Source: Nocardiopsis mwathae (GTDB taxonomy: Bacteria > Actinomycetota > Actinomycetes > Streptosporangiales > Streptosporangiaceae). Taken from it: a stretch of DNA of 64,000 bases. The DNA lies in contig NZ_JACHDS010000001.1 in assembly GCF_014201195.1 (NCBI RefSeq), positions 3,286,001 to 3,350,000 on the forward strand. Direction: 5' to 3'. The translations under genes were made by a program, and so were the position numbers. Positions 62,791 through 64,000 of this stretch are shown in pieces; within the stretch, counting starts at the first letter, position 1, and each line of letters begins with the position of its first letter. The notes under the pieces were generated by a model. It searched no databases, was not told the DNA's origin, and saw nothing but the letters and a program-made list of their open reading frames with translations.

Positions 62791-63007
62791 GCGGCGGCGA
62801 CGCGGTCAGCCGGGTGTCGCGACCACTCTCCGGGCGGATGCATAATGGAGGTTCCGTGTCTCGGACGTTCCACGTTCGGTTTTGAGCCCTTCGGTTCACA
62901 TACCTGGCGTTACGGCGTGCCAAGGTCACTGCCGCGGATCGGCTGCCCGCGGTGCGGGACCGGGCCCGGCGGCGCAATGATCAGAATTTACTGGAGCACG
63001 TTTTCGC

Positions 63008-63280
63008 ATGGCGAACATCAAGTCGCAGAAGAAGCGCAACCGTCAGAACGAGAAGCGCCGGATGCGCAACCAGGCGGTGCGGTCTGAGCTGAAGACCGTC
63101 ATCCGCAAGTTCCGCGAAGCGGCCGAGGCCGGGAACGTCGACCAGGCCGTCGAGACGCAGCGCCACGCTGCCCGCAAGCTCGACAAGGCCGCGAGCAAGG
63201 GCGTCATCCACCGCAACCAGGCGGCGAACCGCAAGAGCGCCATCGCCAAGCGGCTCGACCAGCTGCAGAAGAGCGCCTAG
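63008..63280 (+). CDS. rpsT: Ribosomal protein bS20
   Basis: A 90-residue basic protein: [19 protein letters not shown], then [18 protein letters not shown], typical of bS20. The promoter lies in the 217 bases after the 9-bp repeat, where sequence is AT-richer. A strong terminator follows. Confidence 0.97.
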   Translation: MANIKSQKKRNRQNEKRRMRNQAVRSELKTVIRKFREAAEAGNVDQAVETQRHAARKLDKAASKGVIHRNQAANRKSAIAKRLDQLQKSA

Positions 63281-63299
63281 TCGACGACGGGTCCTTCCC

Positions 63300-63340
63300 A
63301 CGTCGGCCCCCGCCCCATCGGCGGGGGCCGACGTGTTTTT
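63300..63340 (+). terminator. Intrinsic terminator after rpsT
   Basis: 15-bp perfect arms (ACGTCGGCCCCCGCC) with a 5-base loop followed by GTTTTT, a textbook terminator 19 bases past the stop. Confidence 0.9.
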
Positions 63341-63625
63341 CGTGCCCCGACCGGCCCGAACCCCGCACGCCACACCTCACAGCCGACCCGGACCTACGAG
63401 CGTCCGGCGCGCCACGCATCGTCCGCGCCGCGGCAATGCCGCGATCAGCGGCCCCGCGCCGCTCTGCGGGCATGTGACGCCACCCCTTGCCCTCTCCCGC
63501 CCGTCCACCCGGCGGGCGCGCAGCGCGGAAGCGGCCCCGCCCGCCCCAGGGCAGCGGAGACGGTTATCCACAGCCGGAAGAATTCCTCCTGACCGCGTCC
63601 GGAGCCGGTTCCTAGCGTGGATCGC
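63341..63625. other. Gap before the right-edge ORF, with a DnaA-box-like site
   Basis: 285 bases without a credible gene. TTATCCACA at 63563-63571 matches the DnaA box; only one copy is present, so it is not an origin. Confidence 0.45.
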
Positions 63626-64000
63626 ATGTCCACTTCATCGCGATCCCGGCGTTCGTCCCACGCCACCCCCATGCGGCGGCTGCAAGCCCTGACCTCCGAC
63701 GAGGAAGGGGCGGAGGCCGCCGCGCCGCCCGCGCCCGCCGACGGTGCCGGTGGAATCGGAGAAGCCCCGGTCACGGTCGGTGAGCCGCCACCCGACCCCC
63801 CGCTGGTCGGCGACATCCCCGTCCCGCCCTACGCGGTCCAGGCGGCGGAGGCCGCCACGGACCCCGACGCGCCCCGCCACGAGGCGCGCGACGAGCCGGA
63901 GTCCGCGCCGGACGCGGATCGGCTGTCGGACACGGGACACCGACCGTCCCCGCGGCCCGCGGCGGCACGGGACCCGCGGCCACGTCGGAATACCGAATCC
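63626..64000 (+). CDS. Pro/Ala-rich ORF truncated at the window edge
   Basis: At least 125 residues, open to the right edge. A basic N terminus with MRRLQALTSDEEGAEAA is followed by a low-complexity acidic and Pro-rich stretch. In related genomes comEA, which has a disordered N terminus before its membrane helix, occurs near rpsT and lepA, so ComEA is a possibility; no helix-hairpin-helix is visible yet. A spurious GC-rich frame is the alternative. Confidence 0.45.
   Translation, partial: MSTSSRSRRSSHATPMRRLQALTSDEEGAEAAAPPAPADGAGGIGEAPVTVGEPPPDPPLVGDIPVPPYAVQAAEAATDPDAPRHEARDEPESAPDADRLSDTGHRPSPRPAAARDPRPRRNTES

Noticed and set aside
63563-63571. Replication origin
   Set aside because: Only one DnaA-like site and no dnaA or dnaN genes nearby.

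Overview
This window looks like chromosome from a high-GC actinomycete, most likely Nocardiopsaceae-like (Streptosporangiales). The evidence is a very high GC content, GTG starts, a LexA/LysM pair with actinobacterial-type SOS boxes, a class II NrdJ reductase with NrdR, a probable 10-methyl fatty acid operon, an LPxTG wall protein, and the conserved actinobacterial block rne-rplU-rpmA-obg-proB-proA-nadD-rsfS-gpgP. The genus is inference. There is no prophage, integrase, insertion sequence, CRISPR array or rRNA operon.

Region by region. 0-1.7 kb holds small accessory genes: an XRE regulator, a CBS-domain protein and an overlapping ribbon-helix-helix/PIN toxin-antitoxin pair. 1.8-7.5 kb is DNA precursor and DNA damage control: nrdR and nrdJ behind two NrdR boxes 31 bp apart, then a LysM membrane protein divergent from lexA with three LexA-box-like sites between them. 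7.6-15.5 kb has an alpha/beta hydrolase lipoprotein, leuS followed by two membrane-anchored Cys-containing proteins, a small lipoprotein and an acyl-CoA ligase. 15.5-20.1 kb is a leftward sugar operon: binding protein, two permeases, a NagZ-like hexosaminidase and a zinc-ribbon protein, with overlapping junctions but no ATPase. 20.3-25.0 kb has a P450 and a tmsA/tmsB/tmsC-like operon. 25.3-33 kb is mixed housekeeping: a racemase-family protein, an AI-2E-type transporter, a DinG-type helicase, a double DUF427 protein and an LPxTG protein. 33.3-36.9 kb has three identical tRNA-Ala(GGC) genes, the last separated from the other two by a GroES-like gene and a TetR/ABC-transporter pair.

37-54.5 kb is the conserved translation and ribosome-assembly block on the minus strand. 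It is interrupted between proB and proA by two small proteins and a beta-helix secreted protein, and between proA and nadD by a decayed RelE-type toxin with an intact antitoxin-like partner, an M48 peptidase and three 104-bp tandem repeats. 54.6-64 kb has hemW, a MOSC protein, a divergent LacI regulator/GH13 glucosidase pair with a TTGC-rich operator, lepA, a TIM-barrel-like exported protein, a 9-bp tandem repeat, rpsT and a truncated Pro/Ala-rich ORF.

The most notable unexplained structure is a family of four related long intergenic palindromes (cores resembling GATCTCGGGGATAT), each placed directly after a stop codon. Other points of interest are the 104-bp repeats, the three-site SOS control region, the frameshifted and start-less toxin, and paired stop codons that form the ends of a nested hairpin.
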